The notes beneath the pieces are model-generated. The model made no database searches. It saw nothing but the letters and a program-made list of their open reading frames with translations, and was not told the origin of the DNA. Below, piece by piece: positions 19,288 to 27,489 of a DNA stretch of 64,000 nucleotides (positions are counted from its first letter, which is position 1; the number at the start of each line of letters is the position of its first letter). Origin of the DNA: Nocardioides sp. Root122 (GTDB taxonomy: Bacteria > Actinomycetota > Actinomycetes > Propionibacteriales > Nocardioidaceae); NCBI RefSeq assembly GCF_001425025.1, contig NZ_LMDE01000010.1, positions 330,212 through 394,211 of the forward strand, written 5' to 3'. Position numbers and translations under genes: made by a program.

Positions 19288-22200
19288 CAGGCCGTCTCCT
19301 TCACGCGTTCGAGGTGGGCCCGGCCCGCGACCGCGCGGCCGGCCAGCGCCGCCACCGCCGGCAGCAGGACCGCGCACGCGAGGGCGGCCCGGGCGACGGC
19401 CGGCCAGGCGGTCGCCGTGTCCAGGACCGGGATGTCCGGCGGCGCGGGCAGGAACGGCACGTCCGGCATCGCGAGAGCAGCACCGATCACGCCGGCGGCG
19501 ACGCCGGCAGCGACCGCGAGCACCAGGGCCGGCAGCGGCGCGAGCACGGCGAGCCACCGCGTCGTACGACGTCGCGCTCCCTCGAGGCGCAGGATCGCGA
19601 GGTTGCGTGCGGTCTCGCGCCAGCGCGTGGCGGCGAGCACCAGCAGCACCAGGAGCGAGACCAGGATGACCGCGGGCCCCACGACCGCGCCCAGCGCGAG
19701 GCTCCACGCCGGCACGGTGTCGGCGTAGCCCTGCCGGACCGTCGTGGCGCGACGTACGTCGGTCACGGCGATGCCGCGCGCGCTCAGCGCTCCCTCGACC
19801 GACTCGAGGAGCCGCGCGTCGTCCACCATCCAGACCTGTGGGACGGCGTCGACGGTGACGTCGGAGCCGCGGGAGATCGCGTCGAGGTCGACGAGCGCGG
19901 ACCGCCGTGGCATCGCCGGGAGCAGCGTGACGCGGCCGGCGGGCTCGGCGGGTCGGTCGCTGCCGTCGAGACCCGTCACCAGGAGGCCCAGGGGGTCACG
20001 GCGGTCGGCGGGCAGCAGCGCAGGCGCCGTGCTGGGCACCCAGGCGGGGGTGAGCCGGGCGGGGAAGCGCCCGCGGAGGCTCAGCAGGATGCGGAGGTCA
20101 CCGGAGGCCGTGCTGGCGGCCTGCATGAAGACCTGCTGCTCGTCCGCGGTGTTCCAGTCCCGGTCGCCGGTGCCGAACGGGACCGGCCGCCCGTCGACGC
20201 GCAGGTCGCCGACGTCGAGGTCGCCGCTGACCTGGACTCCCTGCGCGGCCGAGAGCTCGATCGCGGCCAGCAGGCACCCGGCCGCGCACGGCGCGTCCTG
20301 CGCCACCAGCGTCGCGCGCTCGCCGGGCGCCGGCAGGGGTCCGAAGGAGATGGTGCGGCGCACGCCCGTCGCGGTCGTGACGACGAGGCCGATGCGGAGC
20401 TCGGAGTCGCTGCCGAGCACGTCCTGGGAGGTCAGGTCGGGCGCCGGACGCACGCCGAGGGAGACGCGTGCTCCCTGCAGGCGCACCGGCTCGGCCGCCG
20501 GCGGCGCGATCGCCTGCCAGTCGGACGCGCTCGGCGCCCCGCGCGGGAAGTAGGCGACCTCCCGGAACCCGTCCGGCTCCACGGCCAGCGTGGAGTGGTC
20601 GGCGACCACGACCGGCGTCGCCCGGCGACCTGTCGGGTCGGCGTCGGCCAGTGCGGCGCGCAGGCCGTCGAGGTCCCGGCCGGCCAGCGTGAGCACCACT
20701 GGTGCGCCGGCCTCGTGCTCGGCGGCGTTGTCGCGGTTGTGGGCGCCGATCGCGAGGGCGTCGAGGGAGAAGACCGCCAACGCCACGGCCACGGTGACCA
20801 CGGCGATCAGCGCGCGCGTCTCCCGGCGCCGACCCGTCTCGAGCAGCGTCAGACCGGCGACGAGCCGGCCCCTCGCCAGCAGCCGACGCCCGAGCGTGCT
20901 CGCGAGCGGCGCCGCGAGGTGACCGACGACGAGCCCGATGAACAGGGCGAGGAGGGCGGGGCCGGTGAGGGCGAACGACCCGCTGAGCCCGCCCGCGACG
21001 AAGGCGAGCGCCCCGGTTCCGGCGACGGCGACGAGGACGGCGTCGAGCGGACCGAGGGTCCAGCGGCGCGAGGGGGAGGGCCCGCTGCGCACCAGGTCGT
21101 CGAGCGGTTCGCGGGCCACACGCACGGTGACGGCCAGCGCGATCAGCACGAGGGCGAGCACCGCGAGCAGGACCGCGGTGACGAAGCCCGGGCCCGCCTC
21201 GAACGGCGCACTGCCGGGCAGGAGCGAGCGGGCCACCGCGCCCCCGGCGAGCGCGGCGACCACGCCCGGCAGCACGCCGGCGACCAGCACGGGCAGCAGC
21301 TCGACGAGCAGCAGCCCTGCCGCACCGGCCGGACCGCGGCCCCGGAGCCGCGCGACGGCGACCTCGCCACGCCGCTGCCGGGTCGCGGCAGTGAGCACCA
21401 GCCAGAGCACGAACAGGCTCAGCACGGCCATCGGCGCCATCAGCAACGGCACCGTGCGGCCGGCCTGGTCCGACTGGGCGCGGATCGCCTCCGTGACCTC
21501 GCCCAGGTCGGTGCGCACGTGCAGGTCCTCGCCCTGCGCGCGCAGGGTGCGGGAGAGCGCGCGAGCCTGGTCGCCGAGGGCGAGCACCTCGTCGACCCCC
21601 GTCTCCGGAGTGGGGACGACGGCCCGCACCTGCGACGTCTCGGCAGGCAGCACCGGGCTCTCGACGAAGGTCTCCTCCGTGGTCAGCCAGGCGTCGTGCG
21701 ACGCCGACGGGTCGGGTGACGGCGTCACGCGGGAGACGCCGACGAGGGTCAGGCCCTGCCACCACGACGCATCGCTGGGGGCGTACGTCCCGACGACCTC
21801 GAGCCGCACGCGCGGACCCTCGCCCTCCACGCCCACGCGCGGTGCCGCGCCGACGGTGAGCCCGAAGGTGTCGGCGTCCGCCTCGCTGACGAGCACCTCG
21901 CCGGCCGCTGCGGGACAGGTGCCGGACACGAGGCGTACGTGGTCGCAGGCGCCGTCGCGCCAGACGAGCTGCCCGGTCGGAGGGACGTCGCCCGCGACCG
22001 GGGTGACGACCGCGGTGCGGCCCAGGACGGCTGGTCCGAGGACGGCGGACATGGTGGACGGGACCATCGCATGCAGGTCGCGCGGGTCGCGGGCCTCCGA
22101 CGCGCCGCCGGCGTCGACCACGCCCTCGGACTCGACCGTGACGGTCCGGCCCGTCGTGCCCGCGCCGGCCAGCAAGGTGTCGACGAGGGCCTGCTGCATG

Positions 22201-22334
22201 GCCCGGTCGTAGACCGGCGCGAAGGCGATGCAGGCGGTGATCAGCGCGGACAGGGTGAGCAGCGCGACGGTCTGTCCGCGCCGGTGCCCCACTGCCGAGC
22301 GCCACGCGAACCGCAGTGGCGACCAGCCGCTCAC
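19287..22334 (-). CDS. FtsX/MacB-like ABC transporter permease
   Basis: A 1015-residue membrane protein. One hydrophobic segment near residue 25-45 (TVALLTLSALITACIAFAP) is followed by an external domain of roughly 270 residues, then a block of membrane segments from about 315 (LLMAPMAVLSLFVLWLVLTA) interrupted by a second large external domain (about 560-880) and ending in three more. This is the duplicated FtsX layout of large actinobacterial exporter permeases. GTG at 22334 overlaps the sigma-factor stop, and the stop overlaps the ATPase ATG. Its coupling to an ECF sigma factor is unusual. Confidence 0.85.
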   Translation of the reverse strand: MSGWSPLRFAWRSAVGHRRGQTVALLTLSALITACIAFAPVYDRAMQQALVDTLLAGAGTTGRTVTVESEGVVDAGGASEARDPRDLHAMVPSTMSAVLGPAVLGRTAVVTPVAGDVPPTGQLVWRDGACDHVRLVSGTCPAAAGEVLVSEADADTFGLTVGAAPRVGVEGEGPRVRLEVVGTYAPSDASWWQGLTLVGVSRVTPSPDPSASHDAWLTTEETFVESPVLPAETSQVRAVVPTPETGVDEVLALGDQARALSRTLRAQGEDLHVRTDLGEVTEAIRAQSDQAGRTVPLLMAPMAVLSLFVLWLVLTAATRQRRGEVAVARLRGRGPAGAAGLLLVELLPVLVAGVLPGVVAALAGGAVARSLLPGSAPFEAGPGFVTAVLLAVLALVLIALAVTVRVAREPLDDLVRSGPSPSRRWTLGPLDAVLVAVAGTGALAFVAGGLSGSFALTGPALLALFIGLVVGHLAAPLASTLGRRLLARGRLVAGLTLLETGRRRETRALIAVVTVAVALAVFSLDALAIGAHNRDNAAEHEAGAPVVLTLAGRDLDGLRAALADADPTGRRATPVVVADHSTLAVEPDGFREVAYFPRGAPSASDWQAIAPPAAEPVRLQGARVSLGVRPAPDLTSQDVLGSDSELRIGLVVTTATGVRRTISFGPLPAPGERATLVAQDAPCAAGCLLAAIELSAAQGVQVSGDLDVGDLRVDGRPVPFGTGDRDWNTADEQQVFMQAASTASGDLRILLSLRGRFPARLTPAWVPSTAPALLPADRRDPLGLLVTGLDGSDRPAEPAGRVTLLPAMPRRSALVDLDAISRGSDVTVDAVPQVWMVDDARLLESVEGALSARGIAVTDVRRATTVRQGYADTVPAWSLALGAVVGPAVILVSLLVLLVLAATRWRETARNLAILRLEGARRRTTRWLAVLAPLPALVLAVAAGVAAGVIGAALAMPDVPFLPAPPDIPVLDTATAWPAVARAALACAVLLPAVAALAGRAVAGRAHLERVKETA

Positions 22335-23620
22335 TGCTCCGCCCGGGCGCGGTTGTCGGCGGCGCGTCGCTCCAGCACGGTGCGCTCGCCCTCGTTGCGC
22401 GTCCGGGTGGCCGCGTCGGTGAACGCCGCCGCGGCCTCGGCGTGCCGGCCGGCGCGCTCGAGCAGGTCGCCGCGCACGCTCGCGACGAGGGGTGATCCGC
22501 CGAGCGCTGCGGCGTCGACGCGATCGAGCACCGCAAGGCCGGCGTCCGCGCCGTGGGCCCGGCCGTGTGCGACCGCCCGGTTCACCTCGACGACGGGACC
22601 GGGTGCGGCGGCGGCCAGCACGTCGTAGAGCGCGGCGATGCGCCGCCAGTCGGTGTCCTCGGCCCGTGCGGCCAGGGCGTGCTGCTCGGCGATGGAGGCC
22701 TGCAGGAAGTAGGTCCCGACCGGGACCCCGCGCGCCGCGACCGTCTCGGCCCGGCGCAGCGCTGCGAGGCCGCGGCGGATCATCAGCTCGTCCCACTGCG
22801 TGCGGTCCTGCTGCTCGAGCAGGACGGGCGCGCCCTGCTCGTCGGTGCGCGCCGCGGTCCGCGACCCCTGGAGCTCCAGCAACGCCTGGAGCCCGAGCAC
22901 CTCGGGCTCGTCGGGGACCAGCGCCGCCAGCATCCGGGCGAGCCGGGTGGCCTCGGCCGCGAGGTCGGGGCGCATCCAGTCCTGGCCGGCGGTCGCGGTG
23001 TAGCCCTCGTTGAAGATCAGGTAGATCACGGCCATGACGTCGTCGAGGCGACGCGTCCGTTCCTCGCCGGCCGGCAGCTCGAGGTCGACCCCCTCGGTGG
23101 CCAGCGTGCGCTTCGCGCGGGAGATGCGCTGTCCCATCGTGGACTCCGACGTCCAGAACCCGCGTGCGATCTCCGCAGTGGTGAGCCCGCCGACCAGTCG
23201 CAGGGTCAGCGCCGCGCGCGACTCCGGCGTCAGGCTGGGGTGGCACGACAGGAACACCAGGCGCAGCACGTCGTCGTCGATGTGGTCGACCTGGCTCTCG
23301 AGGTCCGGCACGTCCGCCTCCTCCCGCCCCTGCGCGCGCTCCAGCTCGGTGAGCTTGTGCCGGAGGTTGTCGGCCCGCCGGAAGTGGTCGATGCCGCGAC
23401 GCCGGGCCGTGGTCATCAGCCACGCGGTCGGGTTGTCGGGCACGCCGGTCACCGGCCACTGCTCGAGCGCCGCGACCAGGGCGTCCTGCGCGAGGTCGGC
23501 TGCCAGCTCGACGTCGCGGGTCATCCGGGTGAGGGCGCCGACGAGGCGGGCCGAGTCGGCCCGCCACGCGGCGTGGACGGCCTCCGTGGGGTCGTCACCC
23601 GTCCTGTCGCTCGCCGGCAC
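22331..23620 (-). CDS. ECF sigma factor, ECF42-type
   Basis: A 429-residue sigma factor. Residues 1-185 hold sigma regions 2 and 4: DVELAADLAQDALVAALEQW, NPTAWLMTTARRRGIDHFRR and LRLVGGLTTAEIARGFW. The remaining 240 residues form the helical TPR-like extension typical of ECF42, including ATRLARMLAALVPDEPEVLG. No anti-sigma gene adjoins it, consistent with ECF42 being controlled by its own extension. The GTG start at 23620 has TACGCT six bases upstream. A DGPF/YCII gene precedes it, the classic ECF42 partner, and its stop overlaps the permease start. Confidence 0.88.
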   Translation of the reverse strand: MPASDRTGDDPTEAVHAAWRADSARLVGALTRMTRDVELAADLAQDALVAALEQWPVTGVPDNPTAWLMTTARRRGIDHFRRADNLRHKLTELERAQGREEADVPDLESQVDHIDDDVLRLVFLSCHPSLTPESRAALTLRLVGGLTTAEIARGFWTSESTMGQRISRAKRTLATEGVDLELPAGEERTRRLDDVMAVIYLIFNEGYTATAGQDWMRPDLAAEATRLARMLAALVPDEPEVLGLQALLELQGSRTAARTDEQGAPVLLEQQDRTQWDELMIRRGLAALRRAETVAARGVPVGTYFLQASIAEQHALAARAEDTDWRRIAALYDVLAAAAPGPVVEVNRAVAHGRAHGADAGLAVLDRVDAAALGGSPLVASVRGDLLERAGRHAEAAAAFTDAATRTRNEGERTVLERRAADNRARAEQ

Positions 23621-23626
23621 GGGGTC

Positions 23627-23632
23627 AGCGTA
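23627..23632 (-). promoter_or_regulatory. -10 element of a possible leaderless promoter for the sigma factor
   Basis: TACGCT on the minus strand six bases before the GTG. It would give the sigma factor its own promoter inside the operon. Confidence 0.35.
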
Positions 23633-23655
23633 GGGACTCCCGGGCCGTTCGGCGG

Positions 23656-24030
23656 TCAGTCTCCCGGAGCTTCCGGCCCGTCGGAGATCTGGCGCAGGGT
23701 CGCGACGACGGTCACCTCGGGCCAGTGCTTGGCGTGCAGGTCGGCGAACTCGCGCTGGTCGGCCACCGCCTCGTCGAGGTCGGCGTACTCCATGATCGCC
23801 CAGCCCCCGACGACCTCCTTGCCCTCGGCGTAGGGACCGTCGACCCGGGTGACCTGGCCGTCGCGCACGACGAAGTTCACGGCGTCCTCGGTGCCGTAGA
23901 GGCCACCGCCGTCGAGGAAGATCCCCTTGGCGGCGCGCTCACCGATGTGCACGTCCATCGCGTCGAACAGCGACTGCGGCGGCGTGCCGATGTTCTCTTC
24001 CATCCTGACGAAACCCATGAAACGGGGCAT
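23656..24030 (-). CDS. DGPF/YCII-domain protein
   Basis: A 124-residue YCII-related protein with the DGPF-type signature as VDGPYAEGKEVVGGWAIMEY (residues 79-98). DGPF proteins are dimeric ferredoxin-like folds almost always encoded beside ECF42 sigma factors and are their known regulon members; their biochemical role is open. ATG at 24030 with GGAG upstream. It stands first in the operon, 35 bases before the sigma-factor gene, behind a candidate ECF42 promoter at 24079-24104. Confidence 0.88.
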   Translation of the reverse strand: MPRFMGFVRMEENIGTPPQSLFDAMDVHIGERAAKGIFLDGGGLYGTEDAVNFVVRDGQVTRVDGPYAEGKEVVGGWAIMEYADLDEAVADQREFADLHAKHWPEVTVVATLRQISDGPEAPGD

Positions 24031-24078
24031 TGTGATCGCTCCTGCTGGTTGGTTGTGGTCGTGCTTGTCGGACGTACG

Positions 24079-24104
24079 TCGAACGGGCGGGCCGGTCCTC
24101 GACA
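24079..24104 (-). promoter_or_regulatory. candidate ECF42-dependent promoter
   Basis: On the minus strand TGTCGA (24104-24099) is followed after exactly 17 bases by CGAC (from 24081), about 50 bases before the DGPF start. From memory, ECF42 promoters described in Streptomyces have TGTCGA at -35 and a CGA-containing -10, so the match is good. It implies that the sigma factor drives its own operon. Confidence 0.6.
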
Positions 24105-24137
24105 TGGCACCCGGAGAAATCTTCCGACGACCGTGGC

Positions 24138-24812
24138 CTACCGCGCGACCAGTGGCTCCGGTGCGTGCTCGCGACGGCGGCCGGGACGCCGTACGGCCGC
24201 GGTCAGCACGCACAACCCGCCGGCGCCCGTGAGGACGCCGGACACGGCCTCCCACCACGGCGCGGTGTCGAAGGAGCCGAGCGCGTAGGAGAAGGCGGCG
24301 ACGAGGGGCGAGCCCAGGACGAGCAGGATCGCGCCGGCACGCGCCCAGCCCCGTCCCCGGACGGCCAGCACGACGAACAAGCCGAGCGGGACGAACAGCC
24401 ACAGCCACAGCGCGAGGTCGGCGCTCACCGGGCCCACCACCTCGCCCGCCAGGCCGGAGCGCAGCGTGGCGACCCCCACGTCGGCGACCGCCAGGGTCGA
24501 GAGCAGCAACGCCGTCGCGGCGGCTGCACCGGGCCGGTGTCCACCCACAGCAGTCGCCAGGAACGGCAGGGCGAGTGCGAGGACGATCAGTGAGACACCG
24601 GCCAGCTCGGCGGCACTGCCGACGGGCTGCCAGGGCTCGGTGGGCAGCAGGAAGTCGTAAAGATGGTCCTGGCGCCGGTTGCACGCGAACGTGTCCTGGT
24701 CCTGGCCCCACAGGCAGGCGCCCGCCCACCGCTGCCACGAGGCGGCGTACATCAGCGTCCCCGACGCGACCAGCGCTGCGCCCGTCCAGACCCGCACCAG
24801 CAGCAGACCCAT
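24138..24812 (-). CDS. six-span membrane protein of unknown function
   Basis: A 224-residue protein I do not recognise. Six hydrophobic stretches can be seen (near 2-20, 70-92, 98-120, 130-153, 158-180 and 190-212). The first external loop carries CLWGQDQDTFACNRRQDHLYD, whose two cysteines could form a disulfide. The ATG at 24812 follows GGGAGG; longer in-frame starts run into the divergent ABC promoter. No operon partner is apparent: the DGPF promoter lies just downstream. Confidence 0.6.
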   Translation of the reverse strand: MGLLLVRVWTGAALVASGTLMYAASWQRWAGACLWGQDQDTFACNRRQDHLYDFLLPTEPWQPVGSAAELAGVSLIVLALALPFLATAVGGHRPGAAAATALLLSTLAVADVGVATLRSGLAGEVVGPVSADLALWLWLFVPLGLFVVLAVRGRGWARAGAILLVLGSPLVAAFSYALGSFDTAPWWEAVSGVLTGAGGLCVLTAAVRRPGRRREHAPEPLVAR

Positions 24813-24915
24813 CGCATCCTCCCGTGCCGAGTGTGGAGCCACGTGAGCACTCGCGCCAGCCCCGGATCGGGTACCGCCACGCGACGATGGGGCGGGAATC
24901 GTCCCCGGACTCAAC

Positions 24916-24921
24916 TAGGGT
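24916..24921 (+). promoter_or_regulatory. -10 element of a leaderless promoter for the DrrA-type ATPase
   Basis: TAGGGT eight bases before the GTG at 24930. Confidence 0.5.
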
Positions 24922-24929
24922 CGGCCCAC

Positions 24930-25865
24930 GTGACGCAATCCATGATCTCGGCCCGGGGACTGCGCAAGTCCTTCGGCGACTTCGAGGCAGTGAAGGGCAT
25001 CGACGTCGACGTCCGCAAGGGCGAGGCCTTCGGGTTCCTCGGCCCCAACGGCGCCGGCAAGTCCAGCACGATGCGGATGATCGCCTCGGTGAGCCCGGTG
25101 ACGTCCGGCGAGCTCCGGATCCTGGGCATGGACCCGGCCACCGAGGGTCCCGCGATCCGCAGCCGGCTCGGGGTCTGCCCGCAGGAGGACACCCTCGACA
25201 ACGAGCTCAACGTCTTCGACAACCTCTACGTCTACGGCCGCTACTTCGGCATCGACAAGGCCACCGTGCGCGAGCGGGCCGACGAGCTGCTGGAGTTCGT
25301 CCAGCTCACCGACAAGCGCAAGGCCAAGGTCGACGACCTCTCCGGGGGCATGAAGCGTCGGCTCACCATCGCCCGCTCGCTGGTCAACCGGCCCGACCTG
25401 CTGCTGCTCGACGAGCCGACCACCGGCCTCGACCCGCAGGCCCGCCACGTCCTGTGGGACCAGCTGTTCCGTCTGAAGCAGGCTGGAGTCACCCTGGTCA
25501 TCACGACGCACTACATGGACGAGGCCGAACAGCTGTGCGACCGGCTCGTCGTGATGGACAAGGGCGTCATCGCGGCCGAGGGATCGCCGCGCGAGCTCAT
25601 CGAGGAGCACTCCACCCGCGAGGTCGCCGAGCTGCGGTTCGGGATCGTCGAGGAGGGCAACGTCCACGAGCAGATCGCCGGCAAGGTCGAGGACCTCGGC
25701 CGGTTGGAGATCCTGCCGGACCGCATCCTCGTCTACAGCGCCGACGGCGAGGAGGTCATCGCCAAGGTGCACGAGCGCGGCCTCGAGCCGATCGCCGTGC
25801 TCGTGCGCCGCTCCACGCTCGAGGACGTCTTCCTCAAGCTCACCGGCCGGACGCTGGTCGACTGA
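24930..25865 (+). CDS. DrrA/NodI-type ABC transporter ATP-binding protein
   Basis: A 311-residue ABC-2 ATPase: Walker A LGPNGAGKSS, Q-loop VCPQEDTLDNEL, signature LSGGMKRRLTIARSL, Walker B LLLLDEPTTGLDPQ, switch histidine ITTHYMDEAEQL, then a C-terminal regulatory region of about 90 residues ending EDVFLKLTGRTLVD, as in DrrA. The GTG at 24930 was chosen for its spacing to TAGGGT; the ATG at 24942 is four codons later. Followed by two permeases joined by TGATG overlaps. Such exporters move drugs, polyketides or cell-surface lipids; the substrate is not evident. Confidence 0.9.
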   Translation: MTQSMISARGLRKSFGDFEAVKGIDVDVRKGEAFGFLGPNGAGKSSTMRMIASVSPVTSGELRILGMDPATEGPAIRSRLGVCPQEDTLDNELNVFDNLYVYGRYFGIDKATVRERADELLEFVQLTDKRKAKVDDLSGGMKRRLTIARSLVNRPDLLLLDEPTTGLDPQARHVLWDQLFRLKQAGVTLVITTHYMDEAEQLCDRLVVMDKGVIAAEGSPRELIEEHSTREVAELRFGIVEEGNVHEQIAGKVEDLGRLEILPDRILVYSADGEEVIAKVHERGLEPIAVLVRRSTLEDVFLKLTGRTLVD

Positions 25866-26683
25866 TGGCCGCCATCGACCGGGTCGATCCGCCCCGCGGA
25901 CTCAGCATCGCCGAGGGCACGCTGCGCCAGCTCGACTACTGGTGGGCGGTCGTCAAGCGCACGTGGCGCGGCGGTGTCGTCTCCAGCTTCGTTGCGCCGC
26001 TCTTCTACGTCGTGGGCATGGGCGTCCTGCTCGGCGGCTTCGTCGCCGGCGACCCGTCCCGGCTCGAGGGCGCGACCTCCTACCTCGACTTCGTGGTGCC
26101 AGGGCTCGTGGCCGCCCACGCCATGCAGATCGCGGTGGGGGAGACGACGTACCCCGTCATGGGTGGGATCAAGTGGCACCGGAGCTACCACGCCCAGCTC
26201 GCGACCCCCCTCGGTGTGCGCGACGTCGTCAACGCCCACCTCGCCTTCGTGGCGTTCCGGGTCGCCTCGGCCTGCGCGGTGTTCCTTCTCGTGCTGGCCC
26301 CGTTCGGCGTGTTCGCCTCCTGGTGGGGCCCGGTCCTGGCGTGGTTCGTGCTCCTCGTGCTCGGCATGGCCTTCGCCACCGTCGTCTTCGGCATCAGCGC
26401 CCGGATGCGCTCGGAGGAGGGTTTCGGCCTGATCTTCCGCCTCGGCGTCATCCCGCTGACGCTCTTCTCCGGCTCGTTCTTCCCCATCGCCAACCTCGGC
26501 CCGGTGCTGGAGGTGGTGGCCTGGTTCACGCCGCTGTGGCACGGAGTCGACCTGACCCGGATGCTCTGCCTCGACACCGTTGACCTGCCGCTCGCGCTCG
26601 TGCACCTCGCGGTCCTGGCCGCCCTCGCCGGCTTCGGCTGGCTGTGGGCCATCCGCGGCCTCGACGGGAGGATGAGGTCCTGA
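25865..26683 (+). CDS. ABC-2 type transporter permease
   Basis: A 272-residue integral membrane protein with six predicted spans and the ABC-2 pattern, including VVSSFVAPLFYVVGMGVLLG near the N-terminus and the conserved TLFSGSFFPIANLGPVLEVV loop near residue 200. Start overlaps the ATPase stop (TGATG), and its stop overlaps the next permease start in the same way. It forms one half of the heteromeric channel with the following gene. Confidence 0.9.
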   Translation: MAAIDRVDPPRGLSIAEGTLRQLDYWWAVVKRTWRGGVVSSFVAPLFYVVGMGVLLGGFVAGDPSRLEGATSYLDFVVPGLVAAHAMQIAVGETTYPVMGGIKWHRSYHAQLATPLGVRDVVNAHLAFVAFRVASACAVFLLVLAPFGVFASWWGPVLAWFVLLVLGMAFATVVFGISARMRSEEGFGLIFRLGVIPLTLFSGSFFPIANLGPVLEVVAWFTPLWHGVDLTRMLCLDTVDLPLALVHLAVLAALAGFGWLWAIRGLDGRMRS

Positions 26684-27462
26684 TGTCGACGTTGACCCCG
26701 ATGCAGGCGGTCGGTGCCATCACGTTCCGCAACTACACGACGTACAAGCGCTACTGGAAGCTCTTCCTCACCGGGTTCCTCGAGCCGGTGTTCTACCTCT
26801 TCTCGATCGGCGTGGGCGTCGGCCAGCTGATAGACACGTTCGAGTTCCACGGCCAAGCCATCCCCTACGCCGACTTCGTGGCGCCGGCGATGCTGGCCGC
26901 GTCGGCCTTCAACGGCGCGCTGCTGGACAGCACCTACAACGTGTTCTTCAAGCTCAAGTACGACAAGCTCTACGACCAGATGCTGGCGACACCGCTGACG
27001 ACCGGCGACGTGGCCCGCGGCGAGATCCTGTGGGGGCAGATCCGCGGTGCGTCCTACTCCGCGATGTTCCTGCTCGTGATGACGGTCATGGGCATGGTCA
27101 ACAGCTGGTGGGCGCTGCTCGCGCTGCCGGCGACGCTGCTCATCGGCTTCGCGTTCAGTGCTGTCTTCATGGCGTGGACGACCTACATGAAGAGCTTCCA
27201 GGACTTCGACAAGATCACGCTCGTCCAGCTGCCGCTCTTCCTCTTCTCCGCGACCTTCTTCCCGATCGAGGCGTTCGGAGACGGCGTGCTGCGCTGGGTC
27301 GTCGAGGCCACCCCGCTCTACCGCGGCGTCGTGCTGTGCCGCGAGCTGACCACCAGCGTCCTGACGTGGGAGTCGGCGGTCTCGGTGGTCTACCTCGTCG
27401 CGATGGGCCTCGCCGGCCTGGTCGTCGTACGCCGCCGGCTCGACAGGCTGCTGCTGACCTGA
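26683..27462 (+). CDS. ABC-2 type transporter permease
   Basis: A 259-residue partner of the preceding permease with the same layout: FLTGFLEPVFYLFSIGVGVG near residue 30, several hydrophobic segments, and FLFSATFFPIEAFGDGVLRW near 180. ATG overlaps the previous stop. It is the last gene of the three-gene exporter operon; 27 bases later a separate promoter starts the acyl-CoA synthetase. Confidence 0.9.
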   Translation: MSTLTPMQAVGAITFRNYTTYKRYWKLFLTGFLEPVFYLFSIGVGVGQLIDTFEFHGQAIPYADFVAPAMLAASAFNGALLDSTYNVFFKLKYDKLYDQMLATPLTTGDVARGEILWGQIRGASYSAMFLLVMTVMGMVNSWWALLALPATLLIGFAFSAVFMAWTTYMKSFQDFDKITLVQLPLFLFSATFFPIEAFGDGVLRWVVEATPLYRGVVLCRELTTSVLTWESAVSVVYLVAMGLAGLVVVRRRLDRLLLT

Positions 27463-27477
27463 GAGCGGCTCCCGGGC

Positions 27478-27483
27478 TAGGTT
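27478..27483 (+). promoter_or_regulatory. -10 element of a leaderless promoter for the acyl-CoA synthetase
   Basis: TAGGTT six bases before the ATG at 27490, inside the 27-base gap after the permease gene. Confidence 0.5.
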
Positions 27484-27489
27484 CGGGCC

